A stretch of DNA of 64,000 nucleotides from Sulfurospirillum sp. UCH001 (GTDB lineage: Bacteria; Campylobacterota; Campylobacteria; Campylobacterales; Sulfurospirillaceae): NCBI RefSeq assembly GCF_001548035.1, contig NZ_AP014723.1:558001-622000 (forward strand). The letters run 5' to 3'. Of the stretch, positions 1 to 7,983 are shown in pieces. A program made the position numbers and the translations under genes. The notes below the pieces were generated by a model. The model made no database searches. It was given only the letters and a program-made list of their open reading frames with translations, and was not told the origin of the DNA. Within the stretch, counting starts at the first letter, position 1; each line of letters begins with the position of its first letter.

Positions 1-675
1 CTCAATAGCTTTTTCAAAGAGCTGGAGAGTATGCCAATTTCAATGATAAAAGAGCAATCAAACCATAAAATCGAAGTACTTAAAAAGCTTTGTGCAGAGT
101 ATGATTTACATGTCATTGCTCCTATTGTCAATGTGAAGGGCGAGTTTTGTTATAAATGCAATGCTCATTTTTCACCAAAATCCGTTCATTTTTTTGATCA
201 ACAGTTTTTGATTAACTATAAACATTGGAATGAAGAGAAGTTCTTTGCCAACACGGTTTCTAAATACACACTTCCGCTCTTTTTATTAGGCGGTATTCGT
301 TTTGGTATCGTCAGTGGTTATGAGCTTCATTTCGATACCGTGTGGATGGAAGTCATGAAGAAAAATGTAGATGTGGTTTTAACAGCCACTTCGTCCACAT
401 TTGATTCGGCACGTCGTTGGGAAGAGCTTTTAAAAATGCGTGCTATGCTAAACAACGTTTACATCTTACGCGCCAATCGTGTGGGAAGCTATAAAGAAGA
501 AGAGACATGGCAGTTTTATGGACAAAGTAGCCTTATCTCTCCATTTGGCGATGTGGAGTTGACATTGGGTGATAAAGAAGAAATGCTTGTTGCTACCATC
601 GAAAAAGAGAGTCTTGTTGAAGCACGAAAACTTTGGGGATGGAAAAAACAAGTCAGTAAAAGGGAAGCGTTATGA
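1..675 (+). CDS. Nitrilase-superfamily protein, 5' end outside window, catalytic Cys absent
   Basis: The frame is open from base 1 (LNSFFKELES precedes the first Met at 31), so the start lies upstream and 224 residues are visible. The fold signature is a carbon-nitrogen hydrolase: a Lys-bearing segment NYKHWNEEKFF, then FGIVSGYELHFD, then DVVLTATSS and RANRVG. In active members the nucleophile sits in a motif like ICYELRF. Here the matching residue is Gly (codon 316-318), so hydrolysis by the usual Glu-Lys-Cys mechanism is not expected. The stop overlaps the next start (ATGA at 672-675). C. jejuni carries a carbon-nitrogen hydrolase homolog near murC and mutS2 as I remember it. Family call is firm; function is unknown. 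Confidence 0.8.
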   Translation, partial: LNSFFKELESMPISMIKEQSNHKIEVLKKLCAEYDLHVIAPIVNVKGEFCYKCNAHFSPKSVHFFDQQFLINYKHWNEEKFFANTVSKYTLPLFLLGGIRFGIVSGYELHFDTVWMEVMKKNVDVVLTATSSTFDSARRWEELLKMRAMLNNVYILRANRVGSYKEEETWQFYGQSSLISPFGDVELTLGDKEEMLVATIEKESLVEARKLWGWKKQVSKREAL

Positions 676-1337
676 TGCGCTATTTCCACAGGCAAGTCCA
701 GCTGTGGGGAGAGGCAACACAAGAGAGTTTACAAACCAAAAAAATTGTTATCATCGGTTGTGGAGGTCTTGGAAGCTCTTTAGCGTATGCTTTAGGAAGC
801 TCGGGTATTGGTGAAATTCACCTTGTTGATTTTGATGACGTGAGTGTTCATAACATTCACCGCCAAATCGCATTTAAAGTAGGCGATGAGGGTAAACTAA
901 AGGCTAATGTAGTCAAAGAGAGCATCGAAAGCCGTTCCCCTTTTGTGAAAGTGCATGCGCATATAGGACGTTTGGAAGATTTTATAGCGAAAGAAATTAC
1001 GGTTGATCTCATTATTGATGCTACCGACAACTTACCTACACGTTCGCTTATTGATACGTATGCCAAAGAAGTTAATACACCTTGGCTTTATGGCTCAGTG
1101 GAAGCTTTTAATGGGCAGGTGTGTTTTTTTGAAAAGAGTAGTTTTAAAGCTTTTCAAATCAGCAATAAAACTCCAGCAGGCATTGCAGCACCTATCGTAA
1201 TGCACATAGCATCCCTGCAAGCGAATTTGGCGTTGCGTTATCTCGCGGGGCTCAGTGTGAAAAAAGATTTGTTGTACTATCTGTACATCAATGAAGAGGG
1301 TGAGCTTATTACCCAAAAATTTAGAATGCCCTATTAA
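672..1337 (+). CDS. Compact E1-like (ThiF/MoeB/HesA) adenylyltransferase
   Basis: This 221-residue Rossmann-fold protein matches the ATP-binding E1-like family that adenylates the C-terminus of sulfur-carrier or ubiquitin-like proteins. GCGGLG is at residues 29-34, the acidic DFDDV at 53-57, N61 with R64-Q65 form the ATP/Mg site, and DATDN is at 116-120. The two CxxC pairs that bind zinc in MoeB and ThiF are missing, and the region where they and the catalytic Cys would lie is shortened. No ThiS or MoaD gene is adjacent. It is translationally coupled to the nitrilase-like gene by an ATGA overlap. It could act on a remote ThiS/MoaD-like carrier or on a small molecule or RNA, as TcdA does. Family sure, substrate unknown. 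Confidence 0.78.
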   Translation: MMRYFHRQVQLWGEATQESLQTKKIVIIGCGGLGSSLAYALGSSGIGEIHLVDFDDVSVHNIHRQIAFKVGDEGKLKANVVKESIESRSPFVKVHAHIGRLEDFIAKEITVDLIIDATDNLPTRSLIDTYAKEVNTPWLYGSVEAFNGQVCFFEKSSFKAFQISNKTPAGIAAPIVMHIASLQANLALRYLAGLSVKKDLLYYLYINEEGELITQKFRMPY

Positions 1338-1367
1338 AAAATTGTTTTACATCTAAAAGGAAAACCC

Positions 1368-2498
1368 TTGCATTTTGAACCCTATCCCTTTGAAAAATTA
1401 GCAGAGTTATTAAAAGATATTACGCCAAATAGTGACTATCTAGCAATTTCACTGACTATTGGCGAACCACAGTTCGATACGCCTGATTTTATTCAAGAGG
1501 CGTTTAAAAAAAACAGTGCCTTACTCAATAAGTATCCAAAATCTTCAGGTGAGGCGTATGTGAATGAAGCCCAACGTAATTTTGTCCAAAAGCGTTTTGG
1601 TGTTGCGTTAAAATCAAGTGAACTTCTGTGTACGTTTGGAACCAGAGAAGTGCTTTTTAACTTTCCACAGTACCTCTTACATGATAAACAAAATCCTGTG
1701 ATGGCATATACAAATCCTTTTTATCAAATATATGAAGGTGCAGCAATCGCAAGTCGTGCAAGGACTGTTCATCTTAACCTCACCAAAGAAAATTCTTTTA
1801 AACCAGACATTAATTTGCCAGCTTTAAAAGAGGCTGATCTTATTATTCTCAATTTCCCCAATAATCCAACCACATCGGTTTTGAGTCTTGAAGAACTTGG
1901 TGAGTGGGTGAAGTTTGCTCTTAAATACGACATTGTGCTTCTCAATGATGAATGTTACAGTGAGATTTATGTGGGTGAAAAGCCACCATCGTTACTAGAA
2001 GCAAGTGTCCATGTAGGAAATGAGAGTTTTAAAAATATTTTAGTCATCAATTCTATCTCTAAGCGCAGTTCTGCTCCAGGGCTTAGATCTGGTTTTATCG
2101 CAGGAGATGAGAAGATTCTTAGTGGTTATATGAAGTATCGAACCTACATAGGTGCAGGTATCCCTTTACCGCTTCAAATAGCATCTGCTGTTGCATGGAA
2201 TGATATGGAACATGTCGAACTCACGCGTGCTCAATATGCAAAAAACCTTCGTTTAGCACATGAGATTTTAGGCGTACAAGAAATTGATGCGACATTTTAT
2301 CTGTGGTTAGAAGTAGGGGATGATTTGGAATTTACCCGCAAACTGTATGCAGAAAAAAATATTAAAGTACTTCCAGGTCGTTTTTTGGGCCGTGGTGGTA
2401 TGGGAGATGGTTATGTTCGTATCGCACTGGTTGAAAACAGTGTGAAAACGGAAGCGATATTAAAAGAGATAAAAGATTTTATAAAAGGTTTGAATTGA
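1368..2498 (+). CDS. dapC: Succinyldiaminopimelate aminotransferase (class I/II PLP aminotransferase)
   Basis: This 376-residue fold-type I PLP enzyme probably transfers an amino group to N-succinyl-2-amino-6-oxopimelate in the diaminopimelate/lysine pathway. NFPNNPT is at 162-168, the cofactor-ring Asp is D194 in NDECYSE, the Schiff-base Lys is K232 in SISKRSS, and the phosphate/carboxylate Arg lies in PGLRSGF. The start is TTG at 1368, five to seven bases after AAAAGGA. The substrate is inferred from context: murC follows with a 4-base overlap and dapE, the next enzyme of the succinylase route, is 4 kb downstream. The aminotransferase family alone would not settle this. Length is normal. 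Confidence 0.82.
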   Translation: MHFEPYPFEKLAELLKDITPNSDYLAISLTIGEPQFDTPDFIQEAFKKNSALLNKYPKSSGEAYVNEAQRNFVQKRFGVALKSSELLCTFGTREVLFNFPQYLLHDKQNPVMAYTNPFYQIYEGAAIASRARTVHLNLTKENSFKPDINLPALKEADLIILNFPNNPTTSVLSLEELGEWVKFALKYDIVLLNDECYSEIYVGEKPPSLLEASVHVGNESFKNILVINSISKRSSAPGLRSGFIAGDEKILSGYMKYRTYIGAGIPLPLQIASAVAWNDMEHVELTRAQYAKNLRLAHEILGVQEIDATFYLWLEVGDDLEFTRKLYAEKNIKVLPGRFLGRGGMGDGYVRIALVENSVKTEAILKEIKDFIKGLN

Positions 2499-3805
2499 AA
2501 AAAGTTCATTTTGTAGGCATTGGTGGCATAGGACTTTCTGCATTAGCAAAATATCTCAAGCAAGAGGGTTATGAGATTACAGGCTCTGATATTAAAGCAA
2601 CGAAAATTACAGCAGGACTCGAATCGTTAGGTATTCCTGTGCGTATTCCCCATGATCCTGAGTGTATTACCGATCAAGATTTGGTGGTGTATTCGGCGGT
2701 GATTAAACCTGATAACGTAGAACTTGTACGTGCCCGTGAAAAGGGTATGAGCATTATGCCTCGTCGTGAAGCACTGTTATTTATCTTGAAAAACAGACGT
2801 GTTTTTTCTGTGTGTGGAGCACATGGAAAAAGTACTACCAGTGCAATGCTTGCTTCCATGGTTGAAGGCTCACTCGTCATCGGAGCTGAGAGTAAACAGT
2901 ATGGCTCAAATATGTACTACAAAGAGGGAAATAATGTGATTTTTGAAGCGGACGAAAGTGATGAAAGCTTCTTAAACTCTAATCCTTACATCGCGATTGT
3001 AACCAATGCAGAACCAGAGCATATGGAGTATTATAACTACGATTTAAACCGTTTTTATGGCGCATATAGACACTTTTTAGAGAGCGCGAAGATTCGCGTT
3101 ATTAATGCCGAAGATCCTTTTTTAAGTACGCTCACTGAACTTGAAGCATATCGTCTTTATCCAAGCCGCGATATTCGTGAGATCGAAACGGTTATGAGAG
3201 ATGGCGAGCCTTATACATCATTTGTTTTGAAAGATTTAGGACGTTTTGAGGTATGGGGTATTGGTTCCCATATGGCACTTGATGCGTCTTTAGCGATTTT
3301 GGCAAGTTTGCATGAGATGGATGTTGAGACAGCACGCGAAAAGCTTAAACAGTATAAAGGTATCAAAAAACGTTTTGATCTTCTAACCAAGAATGAACAT
3401 TTTGCTTTGATCGACGATTATGGGCATCACCCAACAGAGATTAAGGCGACATTGGGTTCTGCTAAAATTTATGCAAAACTTATGGGACTTAAAAAAATTA
3501 CAGCCATTTGGCAACCGCATAAATACTCACGAACTATTGATAATTTAGAAAGTTTTGTGAACTGTTTTGAAGGTGTCGATCAGCTCATTATTTTACCAGT
3601 ATGGAGAGCAGGAGAGAAAGAGGTTTTTATCGATTTTGAAAAAGAGTTTGCACGGTACTCTCCACTTTTTCCACCGCGTATTTACCGAAAAGATGATAGT
3701 ATAGAGATATTTCCTTGTGAAGCAAATCAGCAGATTTTTGATGAAGGTTTGGTCATTAGCTTTGGCGCAGGCGATATCACCTATCAACTCAGAGGAGCGA
3801 TGTAA
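2495..3805 (+). CDS. murC: UDP-N-acetylmuramate--L-alanine ligase
   Basis: The product (436 residues) is the cytoplasmic Mur ligase that adds L-Ala to UDP-MurNAc, the first step of peptide-stem synthesis. The N-terminal UDP-binding glycine loop GIGGIG is at 8-13, the ATP P-loop GAHGKST at 108-114, EADESDESF carries the central-domain acidic residues, and the C-terminal domain contains DDYGHHPTEI and WQPHKYSRT. The start is TTG at 2495 inside the stop of dapC (TTGA overlap), so the two are translationally coupled. The stop overlaps the next gene by one base. Length is slightly short for MurC but all domains are present. Confidence 0.95.
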   Translation: MKKVHFVGIGGIGLSALAKYLKQEGYEITGSDIKATKITAGLESLGIPVRIPHDPECITDQDLVVYSAVIKPDNVELVRAREKGMSIMPRREALLFILKNRRVFSVCGAHGKSTTSAMLASMVEGSLVIGAESKQYGSNMYYKEGNNVIFEADESDESFLNSNPYIAIVTNAEPEHMEYYNYDLNRFYGAYRHFLESAKIRVINAEDPFLSTLTELEAYRLYPSRDIREIETVMRDGEPYTSFVLKDLGRFEVWGIGSHMALDASLAILASLHEMDVETAREKLKQYKGIKKRFDLLTKNEHFALIDDYGHHPTEIKATLGSAKIYAKLMGLKKITAIWQPHKYSRTIDNLESFVNCFEGVDQLIILPVWRAGEKEVFIDFEKEFARYSPLFPPRIYRKDDSIEIFPCEANQQIFDEGLVISFGAGDITYQLRGAM

Positions 3806-4149
3806 TGCAATTCATACTTTTTTTGGCAGTGGCTTTTTTGATTGTCTTTGGACTGTATGCAAAAAAAAGTACATTACCTAAAAAAGCGAAAATTGCGTTA
3901 CTTGTAACCTTAGTGCTCATTATAGGTTTTGCATGGTGGTACGAATCGTACAATGCAAAAGAGAGTGAACAAAATAGAGCGATGATTAGTGCCTTTAAAC
4001 AAGGTAAAACGCTCTATTGTGAAGGTAGAGAAATTAGTTCTGCTACATTTGTTTTTGTGAGTGGAACACTCAGTTTTATTCCTAATGATAAAAATAAAAA
4101 TGATAAAGGCGTAGTCATCGATATGGCTACATGTACGATTGAACGATAA
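3805..4149 (+). CDS. Small two-helix membrane protein between murC and mutS2
   Basis: This 114-residue protein is not assigned to a named family. A hydrophobic helix spans about residues 1-18 and a second about residues 28-47 (LLVTLVLIIGFAWW). They are followed by a soluble segment of about 65 residues with two Cys (YCEGREI and the C-terminal TCTIER), which probably sits in the periplasm if both ends face out. It overlaps murC by one base (TAATG) and mutS2 by one base, so it is certainly read as part of this operon. As I remember it, C. jejuni has a membrane protein gene in the same position, which argues for a conserved gene, not a spurious frame. Confidence 0.75.
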   Translation: MQFILFLAVAFLIVFGLYAKKSTLPKKAKIALLVTLVLIIGFAWWYESYNAKESEQNRAMISAFKQGKTLYCEGREISSATFVFVSGTLSFIPNDKNKNDKGVVIDMATCTIER

Positions 4150-6350
4150 TGGAAAAACTTTTTTCTAAACTTGATCTTGCTGATTATGCAAGTTCCTTTA
4201 AACACTTTTTGGCACGTCAAAAACCTCTGTTCATGGAAGGCGATGCCAATTTGCATTATAAGCTCATTCATGAACTTTTAATGCGTGATCGCCTCAAACC
4301 ACTTCCCGAAGTTCCCTCTTTAGATGTAAGTTTAATGCATCTGAGTAAAATGGGAGTTTTGCGACTTCAAGAGATTTTTGCATTTGTTCAGATTATCAAT
4401 TATATGCAGTATCTTAAAAATATATTGAATGACCAAAGTCTTGGTGAGTGGATACAGCGTATTCTTATTCCTAGCGAGATTACAAACATTTGTGGCTATT
4501 TTGATGACAAAGGTGAGCTTAAAGCCAGTGTAGATGAGCAGTTTGCAAGTATTGCTCAAAGTCTTAAAATGGTCAAAGATGAGATGAATAGCACACTTCG
4601 TCGTCTTATCTCAACGGAGAAAATTGCACTCTACCTAGCAGACAAGCAAATTCACTACATCAATAACCAAGAAGCGCTTTTGGTTCGTGGCGGTTTTAAC
4701 CATGTTTTAAAAGGTAATGTCATCGGGCGTAGTAGCAGTGGTTTCTTTTATGTAGTCCCCGAAGCACTTTCTAAATTAGTGAGTCGTGAGAGTGAACTCT
4801 TAGACCGCAAGGAAGAACTGACTTATAAGTATGCGAAACAGATCTCTTCTGTTTTTACCAAACAGCTTAAATTTTTAGGCTTTATCAACAAAGAGTTTGA
4901 CCGTTTTGATGCGTATTATGCCAGAGTGGCTTACGCAAGGGAAAAAGATATGGAATTTGTACTTCCCTCTAAAAACAACGTCATTAAATTAGATAATTTT
5001 GCGCATCCAGCTTTGGCAAATCCTAAGCCGATTACGATTGATTTTTCTAAGCAAGTTTTGATGATTACCGGTGTGAATGCAGGTGGTAAGACGATGCTCT
5101 TAAAGTCCATCCTCTCCGCAGCCATTTTAAGTAAATACCTCCTTCCAATGCGCATCGATGCAAAACACACGAGCATTGGTTCATTTAAAGAGATTTTTGC
5201 GATTTTAGATGATCCTCAAAATGTTAAAAATGACATCTCAACGTTTGCAGGACGTATGAGCGAGTTTAGTAAACTCTTTGGCAAGAAAACAGCTTTAGTA
5301 GGTGTCGATGAGATCGAACTTGGAACAGACGCGGATGAAGCAGCCAACCTTTTTAAAGTGATGATTGAAAAACTCATCGATAAAGAGATGAAAATCGTCA
5401 TTACCACACACCATAAACGCTTGGCTTCCTTACTTGCAACCCATCCTGAAGTGGAACTTTTGGCTGCTATTTATGATGAAAAAACGGAACGCCCAACCTA
5501 TGGCTTTTTAAAAGGAACCATTGGAAAGAGTTATGCGTTTGAAACAGCCCTTCGTTACGGCATTCCTCAAATGCTCGTTGCTGAAGCACGTGTGCTGTAC
5601 GGCGAAGATAAAGAGAAGCTCAATGAGTTGATTCAGAAAAATATTGACCTTGAACTAAAGATGCGTCAAACCTCTGAAGAGCTTGATGCAAGGCTCAAAG
5701 AAGTAGAAAAACTCAAAGAGTCTTTAAGAGATGAAAAAGAGCGTGTCAGAGAAGAGTTTGACCATGCTTACTCTAAAATGTCTAAAGAGTTTAATCAAGC
5801 CATAGGGGAAGCAAAAAAGGCGATTAAAAGCTCGGACACCAAAGAGTCTCACCGCCTTCTAAACAAAGCAAACCAGCTTCATCAAGAGACTAAACGTGTT
5901 GTGCCTGAGCAAAAAGCAGAGTCTTTAGTTGTGGGCGATAAGATTAAGTATGGAAGCTCAAAAGGTGTGATTAAGAGCATCAAAAAAGATGAAGCAATGA
6001 TAGAATGCGATGGCATTAGCCTTCGTGTCCCACTTTCTAAACTCAAGCGAAGCGGCAATCAGCCAAAAGTACACAAATCAGGGGTTGTCATTTCTAAAGA
6101 GACACCGAGTGGTTCAATGATTTTAGACTTACATGGACTAAGAGCCGATGAAGCGGTTGAAAGACTCGATAAGTTTTTAAGCGATGCTCTCATTAATGGC
6201 TTTGATGAGGTGTTAGTTTATCATGGCATTGGAACAGGAAAATTAGCATACGCAGTACGAACGTTTTTAAGTACCTATCCTTCCTTAGTTTCCTATGGAG
6301 ATGCACCTATGAATATGGGTGGCTTTGGGGCGACACTTATTAAGCTTTAA
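4149..6350 (+). CDS. mutS2: MutS2 family ATPase with C-terminal Smr domain
   Basis: This 733-residue protein belongs to the MutS2 branch, which lacks the mismatch-recognition domain of MutS. Family members suppress recombination or act on collided ribosomes. The core helices come first, then the ATPase with P-loop TGVNAGGKT at 307-315 and Walker B VGVDEIELGTD. A charged coiled coil follows at about 490-590, then a KOW-like stretch, and a Smr nuclease domain with LDLHGLRADEA and the HGIGTG turn in the last 80 residues. The P-loop has Val where TGPN is usual. It overlaps the membrane protein gene by one base and closes the murC operon. Confidence 0.93.
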   Translation: MEKLFSKLDLADYASSFKHFLARQKPLFMEGDANLHYKLIHELLMRDRLKPLPEVPSLDVSLMHLSKMGVLRLQEIFAFVQIINYMQYLKNILNDQSLGEWIQRILIPSEITNICGYFDDKGELKASVDEQFASIAQSLKMVKDEMNSTLRRLISTEKIALYLADKQIHYINNQEALLVRGGFNHVLKGNVIGRSSSGFFYVVPEALSKLVSRESELLDRKEELTYKYAKQISSVFTKQLKFLGFINKEFDRFDAYYARVAYAREKDMEFVLPSKNNVIKLDNFAHPALANPKPITIDFSKQVLMITGVNAGGKTMLLKSILSAAILSKYLLPMRIDAKHTSIGSFKEIFAILDDPQNVKNDISTFAGRMSEFSKLFGKKTALVGVDEIELGTDADEAANLFKVMIEKLIDKEMKIVITTHHKRLASLLATHPEVELLAAIYDEKTERPTYGFLKGTIGKSYAFETALRYGIPQMLVAEARVLYGEDKEKLNELIQKNIDLELKMRQTSEELDARLKEVEKLKESLRDEKERVREEFDHAYSKMSKEFNQAIGEAKKAIKSSDTKESHRLLNKANQLHQETKRVVPEQKAESLVVGDKIKYGSSKGVIKSIKKDEAMIECDGISLRVPLSKLKRSGNQPKVHKSGVVISKETPSGSMILDLHGLRADEAVERLDKFLSDALINGFDEVLVYHGIGTGKLAYAVRTFLSTYPSLVSYGDAPMNMGGFGATLIKL

Positions 6351-6424
6351 AAAAGCTTGATACAAGAGCATAAACTTTAAAATCATATAAAATCTAAACA
6401 AGACTCTTTTATAATAAAGGTACT

Positions 6425-7537
6425 ATGGTGAAAACAGAAGAACTCTTTTTAAAACTTTTACGCTTTGTTTCAGTCACGCCTGAGGATGGCGGTGCATTTG
6501 CATTTATGAAAGAGTACCTCAGTGACTTTGAAGTGATTGAAGTCAATGTTGAACAGACAAAAAATCTCTTTTTATACAAACGCTTTGGGGATGGTCCTCA
6601 CCTTTGTTTTGCGGGTCACATTGATGTTGTTCCAGCAGGTCTTGGTTGGGACAGCGATCCGTTTGAGCCTTTAATCAAAGAAGGTGTTGTATTTGCTAGA
6701 GGTGCACAAGATATGAAAAGCGGTGTGTGTGCCTTTTTACAAGCACTTAAAAGTGCGCAAAATTTTCATGGTACTCTCTCTGCCCTCCTAACCAGTGATG
6801 AAGAGGGTGATGCAAAACATGGTACAATAGAAGTATTAAAAGAGCTACAAAAACGCTCTTTTTTACCCGATTATGCCATTGTCGCTGAGCCGACATCGGA
6901 AGTCGTGTTTGGAGATGCTATTAAAATAGGACGTAGAGGTTCTATTAATGGGGTGATTGAGATTTTAGGAAAGCAAGGTCATGCGGCATATCCTGAAAAA
7001 GCGATCAATCCTGTTCACCAAATAGCCCCAGTTTTGGAACACCTAGCGGGTCACCTACTGGATGCTGGCGATGAAGCTTTTACCCCATCTCAAATGGTTA
7101 TAACAGACATCAGAGGTGGCATGGAAGTGACAAACGTAACGCCAGGAAATCTAAAAATTATGTTCAATGTTCGCAATTCAACCAAAACAGATGAGAAGAA
7201 AATTCGCTCTTATGTAGAAGGTGTTTTATCAGGACTTAATTTTTCATTGCAGCTTAGCCAAAGTGCACATCCTTTTGTAACCTCAAAAGATTCGTTTGTT
7301 GTTCGAGCCGTCCAAAACGCACTTTTGCATGTAACAGGTAAATCGCCTAAGCTCTCAACAGCGGGAGGAACAAGCGATGCACGATTTTTTGGAGCTTTTG
7401 GAGTTGCAACCATTGAATGTGGTGTCGTAAACGATACCATCCATGCACCAAATGAGTGTTGTCCATTGCATGAGGTTGAATCGTTGGTAGAAGTGTTTAA
7501 ACATGTAATAGCAAATTTTGAAAAGGAAGATGTATGA
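6425..7537 (+). CDS. dapE: Succinyl-diaminopimelate desuccinylase
   Basis: This 370-residue M20-family dizinc hydrolase releases succinate from N-succinyl-LL-diaminopimelate to give LL-diaminopimelate for lysine and the cell wall. Metal ligands and catalytic residues are visible in FAGHIDVVPAG, ARGAQDMKSG, TSDEEGDAKHGT (catalytic Glu pair), the AEPTS loop, and the C-terminal NECCPLHE His. The AAGGTACTATG context provides a ribosome site directly before the ATG. RidA follows with a 4-base overlap. With dapC upstream, this fixes the succinylase variant of the pathway. Confidence 0.93.
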   Translation: MVKTEELFLKLLRFVSVTPEDGGAFAFMKEYLSDFEVIEVNVEQTKNLFLYKRFGDGPHLCFAGHIDVVPAGLGWDSDPFEPLIKEGVVFARGAQDMKSGVCAFLQALKSAQNFHGTLSALLTSDEEGDAKHGTIEVLKELQKRSFLPDYAIVAEPTSEVVFGDAIKIGRRGSINGVIEILGKQGHAAYPEKAINPVHQIAPVLEHLAGHLLDAGDEAFTPSQMVITDIRGGMEVTNVTPGNLKIMFNVRNSTKTDEKKIRSYVEGVLSGLNFSLQLSQSAHPFVTSKDSFVVRAVQNALLHVTGKSPKLSTAGGTSDARFFGAFGVATIECGVVNDTIHAPNECCPLHEVESLVEVFKHVIANFEKEDV

Positions 7538-7905
7538 AGATAGTCTCAACGACCAATGCACCTGCTGCTATTGGTCCGTATTCACAAGCTATTGTTGTGA
7601 ATGATATGGTGTTTACCTCTGGGCAAATCGCACTTAAGCCCGATGGTAGCTTTTTGGAGGGTGATGTGGAAGCACAAGCAACCCAAGTGTTAGAAAATCT
7701 CCAAGCCGTTCTTGCAGAAGCGGGCAGTAGTTTGCAAAAGGTAGTTAAAACAACGATCTTCTTAGCAAATATGGATGATTTTGCGAAAGTGAATAGTGTA
7801 TACGGCTCTTTTTTTGGAGAGCACAAACCTGCGCGGAGTACGGTTGGCGTGAAAACATTGCCTAGAAATGCATTGGTTGAAATTGAAGCAATTGCAGTAA
7901 AGTAA
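7534..7905 (+). CDS. ridA: RidA/YjgF family reactive enamine/imine deaminase
   Basis: This 123-residue protein has the full RidA pattern: TTNAPAAIGPYSQA near the N-terminus, FTSGQIAL, the VVKTTIFLANM segment, and the C-terminal LPRNALVEIEAIA with the Arg that binds the carboxylate of the imine. The family hydrolyses 2-aminoacrylate and related imines released by PLP enzymes. Its ATG overlaps the dapE stop (ATGA), so it is coupled to an amino-acid pathway gene, which fits its housekeeping role. Confidence 0.92.
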   Translation: MKIVSTTNAPAAIGPYSQAIVVNDMVFTSGQIALKPDGSFLEGDVEAQATQVLENLQAVLAEAGSSLQKVVKTTIFLANMDDFAKVNSVYGSFFGEHKPARSTVGVKTLPRNALVEIEAIAVK

Positions 7906-7934
7906 CAATTTATTTTAAATAACTTTAAAGTTTT

Positions 7935-7940
7935 TATAAT
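7935..7940 (+). promoter_or_regulatory. Putative -10 element for mqo
   Basis: A perfect TATAAT follows a run of T residues, without an obvious -35 box, in the 78-base gap before the mqo start. This is the usual appearance of vegetative promoters in Campylobacterota. Confidence 0.5.
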
Positions 7941-7983
7941 AGAATGTCACACCCTAAAATCTTAGAGTAGGAAGTTGTTTAGC

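Noticed and set aside
6410-6415. TATAAT as promoter of dapE
   Set aside because: It is only ten bases from the start codon, leaving no room for a leader and overlapping the ribosome site. It is probably an A/T-rich coincidence.
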